Shown here piece by piece: positions 13,869 to 15,346 of a stretch of 15,346 nt of DNA. A program made the translations under genes and the position numbers. The notes beneath the pieces are model-generated. The model was not told where the DNA came from, did not search any database, and worked only from the letters and a program-made list of their open reading frames with translations. Every line of letters begins with the position of its first letter. Positions within the stretch are counted from its first letter, which is position 1. Origin of the DNA: Gemmatimonadota bacterium (GTDB lineage: Bacteria > Latescibacterota > UBA2968 > UBA8231); the NCBI GenBank assembly GCA_026706165.1, contig JAPOZF010000289.1, forward strand, positions 1 to 15,346, written 5' to 3'.

Positions 13869-13894
13869 GGGGTGCAATAACCTGTTGCCTCCCC
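13869..13894 (+). other. Hairpin upstream of the aldose epimerase gene
   Basis: GGGG-T-GCAA, a 7-nt loop, then TTGC-CT-CCCC form an 8-bp stem with a small internal loop. It lies between the toxin stop (13778) and the epimerase ATG (13915). It has no T-tract, so it is not a clear intrinsic terminator. A factor-dependent terminator or a leader structure is possible. A second, smaller hairpin (CCTGC-ATAAC-GCAGG, 13812-13826) precedes it. Confidence 0.3.
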
Positions 13895-13914
13895 ACCCTG
13901 ACGGGAGAGATCGC

Positions 13915-15036
13915 ATGCAATGGAGACAGGCCGGCGCCCTTCTGGCGGTTCTGTGCGCCGGCGTTCCCCACCCCACCTTCGGAGAATCAGACGTGAGCCC
14001 GGTTACCCGCGATACCCTGGGAACGATGAGCGACGGCCGCGCCGTCGACCGCTTCACCCTGACCAACGGCAACGGCACCATCCTCAGGACCATAGCCCTC
14101 GGGGCGACGGCGACCGAGCTGCACGTCCGCGACCGCGACGGCGCCTTCGCCGACGTCCTGCTCGGGTTTGACACGGCCGCCGAGTACGAGGCCAACCCCC
14201 CCTTCATGGGCTGCACCACCGGACGCGTCGCCAACCGCATCAGCGGGGCGCAGTTCGTGCTCGACGGGGTGACCTACCAGCTTGCCCGCAATTTCGGCGA
14301 GCACCACCTGCACGGCGGGGAGGTCGGCCTGCACCAGAGGCTCTGGAGCGGCGAGGTCGTCGACCACGCCGAGGGCCCGGCGGTCCGCTTCACCTACCTC
14401 AGCCCGGACGGCCAGGAGGGGTACCCGGGCAACCTGTCGATGGCGGTTACCTACGTGCTCACCGGGGCGGACGGCATGCGCATCGAGTACGAGGCGACTA
14501 CCGACAAGGCGACCCCCGTCAACCTCACCAACCACAGCTACTTCAACCTGTCCGGGGGGGACGCGGGCGACATCTTCGGCCATGAGCTGGTCATCCACGC
14601 GGCCATGGCGACGGAGCGGGGGAAGGAAGGGATTCCGACCGGGGAGATCGTCCCGGTCGCCGGCACCCCCCTCGACTTCACCCGCCCCAAGCGGATCGGC
14701 TCCGGCCTCGACAAGATCCTGGTCCACTACGACCACAACTACGTCCTCGATCACGGCGGCGGCGAAGAGGCGGCGCTCTCCGCCGAGGCGTTCGACCCGG
14801 ACAGCGGCCGGGTGATGCAGCTGTTCACCACCGAGCCGGGGGTGCAGCTCTACACCAGCTACTACCTGGAACCGATCGCGGGGAAGGGGGGCGTGACCTA
14901 CCAGCGCTTCCAGGGGCTCTGCCTCGAGACGCAGCACTTCCCCGACTCGGTCAACAAGCCGCAGTTCCCCAGCGTCATCCTGCGCCCCGGCGAGACCTAC
15001 CGGCAGGTGACCGAGTACCGCTTTTCCACGAGGTGA
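13915..15036 (+). CDS. Aldose 1-epimerase (galactose mutarotase family), secreted
   Basis: The protein has 373 residues and should interconvert alpha and beta anomers of aldoses. Residues 1 to about 24 form a signal peptide (positive MQWRQ, hydrophobic ALLAVLCAG, then HPTFGES), so the enzyme is probably periplasmic. The Cys14 context does not fit a lipobox. The active site is complete: GRVANRI (103-109), HHLHGG with His133, NHSYFNLSG with catalytic-acid His207, DHNYVL with Asp273, and the catalytic base Glu338 in LCLETQHFPDS. I chose the ATG at 13915 because GGGAGAG lies just upstream and the signal peptide follows. A longer in-frame opening overlaps the toxin gene and adds non-family sequence. 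The next gene starts 7 nt after its stop, so the two form a transcription unit. Confidence 0.95.
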   Translation: MQWRQAGALLAVLCAGVPHPTFGESDVSPVTRDTLGTMSDGRAVDRFTLTNGNGTILRTIALGATATELHVRDRDGAFADVLLGFDTAAEYEANPPFMGCTTGRVANRISGAQFVLDGVTYQLARNFGEHHLHGGEVGLHQRLWSGEVVDHAEGPAVRFTYLSPDGQEGYPGNLSMAVTYVLTGADGMRIEYEATTDKATPVNLTNHSYFNLSGGDAGDIFGHELVIHAAMATERGKEGIPTGEIVPVAGTPLDFTRPKRIGSGLDKILVHYDHNYVLDHGGGEEAALSAEAFDPDSGRVMQLFTTEPGVQLYTSYYLEPIAGKGGVTYQRFQGLCLETQHFPDSVNKPQFPSVILRPGETYRQVTEYRFSTR

Positions 15037-15043
15037 TGCCGAG

Positions 15044-15346
15044 ATGAACGACCTGCTGATAAAAGGGGGCACCCTCGTCGATCCCGCCGGGGGAATCCAC
15101 GGCCGCAAGGACGTCGCCTTCGCCGGCGGCAGGGTGGTCGAGGTGGCCGACGACCTGCCGGCGGGGGAGGCTCGCGAAGTCGTCGACGCCGCCGGCCTTG
15201 TCCTGACCCCGGGCCTTATCGACCTGCACGTCCACGTCTTTCCCGGGGTCAGCCACTACGGCATCGAGCCGGACTCGACCTGCCTGGCGCGCGGCGCCAC
15301 CACCGTGGTCGACGCCGGCTCGGCCGGGGCCGACATCTTCCCCGGC
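15044..15346 (+). CDS. Amidohydrolase/deacetylase-family metallohydrolase, N-terminal part (continues beyond window)
   Basis: The first 101 codons of a gene that leaves the right edge are visible. The protein begins MNDLLIKGGTLVDPAGG, the beta-sandwich start of dihydroorotase-like amidohydrolases. The metal-binding HxH follows in LTPGLIDLHVHVFPG (His62, His64), then YGIEPDSTCLARGATTVVDAGSAG (72-95). This last stretch resembles the deacetylase group COG3964 (Atu3266/EF0837-like), some members of which hydrolyse acetylated alpha-hydroxy acids. The carboxylated Lys and remaining ligands are beyond the window. GAGGTGA, overlapping the stop of the epimerase gene, is a good ribosome-binding site for the ATG at 15044. 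No signal peptide is seen, so it is cytoplasmic, unlike its operon partner. A dihydroorotase or hydantoinase-like activity cannot be excluded. Confidence 0.85.
   Translation, partial: MNDLLIKGGTLVDPAGGIHGRKDVAFAGGRVVEVADDLPAGEAREVVDAAGLVLTPGLIDLHVHVFPGVSHYGIEPDSTCLARGATTVVDAGSAGADIFPG

Noticed and set aside
13759..13914. In-frame upstream start for the aldose epimerase within the toxin gene
   Set aside because: The added 52 residues are not family-like and would bury the signal peptide. The ATG at 13915 has a good ribosome-binding site.
13987..15108. Minus-strand open frame opposite the aldose epimerase
   Set aside because: The epimerase has a signal peptide and a complete active site. The antisense product shows no family features.
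1..15346. CRISPR arrays, tRNA or rRNA genes, insertion sequences
   Set aside because: No spaced identical repeats of CRISPR type, no tRNA cloverleaf or rRNA-like stretch, and no transposase motif or terminal inverted repeats with target duplications were seen.

Overview
The window is a strongly GC-rich stretch of bacterial chromosome, densely packed with genes on both strands. Codon use is biased to G/C at third positions. The aldose epimerase carries a Sec-type signal peptide, which fits a Gram-negative host with a periplasm. Gene content (Ku/LigD repair, THUMP methyltransferase, M29 aminopeptidase, short TPR protein, ParDE-type module, Fic protein) would suit a high-GC proteobacterial or related lineage, possibly Desulfuromonadota-like. 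That placement is a low-confidence impression. No rRNA, tRNA, transposase, phage gene or CRISPR array was seen.

Layout from left to right. (1) 1-2159, minus strand: a compact cluster of a GNAT acetyltransferase, a type I phosphodiesterase overlapping it by 4 nt, and the 5' part of a THUMP-domain RNA methyltransferase that leaves the window. (2) 2327-3784, plus strand: an Nramp-superfamily membrane protein lacking both canonical metal-binding motifs. (3) 3809-4969, minus strand: a class II Fic AMP-transferase-type protein with a C-terminal winged-helix-like region. Its AT-rich promoter and first codons are present again, as a decayed second copy, about 222 bp upstream. (4) 5317-7637: a Ldh_2-family NAD(P)-dependent dehydrogenase (plus) and an M29 aminopeptidase (minus), converging with a 10-nt overlap. 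(5) 7638-8141: 504 bp without a convincing gene, then a classical SDR reductase (8142-8882). (6) 9037-13078, minus strand: a complete bacterial non-homologous end-joining pair, ligD followed by ku, and downstream a small TPR protein whose basic N-terminus carries a perfect match to the beta-sliding-clamp binding pentapeptide (QLDLF). (7) 13282-13778, plus strand: a ParD-like antitoxin and ParE/RelE-superfamily toxin with ATGA overlap. The toxin appears to carry two mutually compensating frameshifts that scramble its middle. (8) 13915-15346, plus strand: a secreted aldose 1-epimerase and the start of an amidohydrolase/deacetylase, 7 nt apart and probably co-transcribed.

Functionally, the coherent units are the NHEJ operon (LigD processes and seals ends that Ku holds), the toxin-antitoxin pair divergent from it, and a set of small metabolic units. 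The most unusual signals are the clamp-motif TPR protein beside ku/ligD, the duplicated Fic control region with half-sites 40 bp apart, the double-frameshifted toxin, and the motif-less Nramp homologue. No complete, clearly novel multi-gene system is evident. The strongest lead for one is a possible physical link between the NHEJ locus and the replication clamp.
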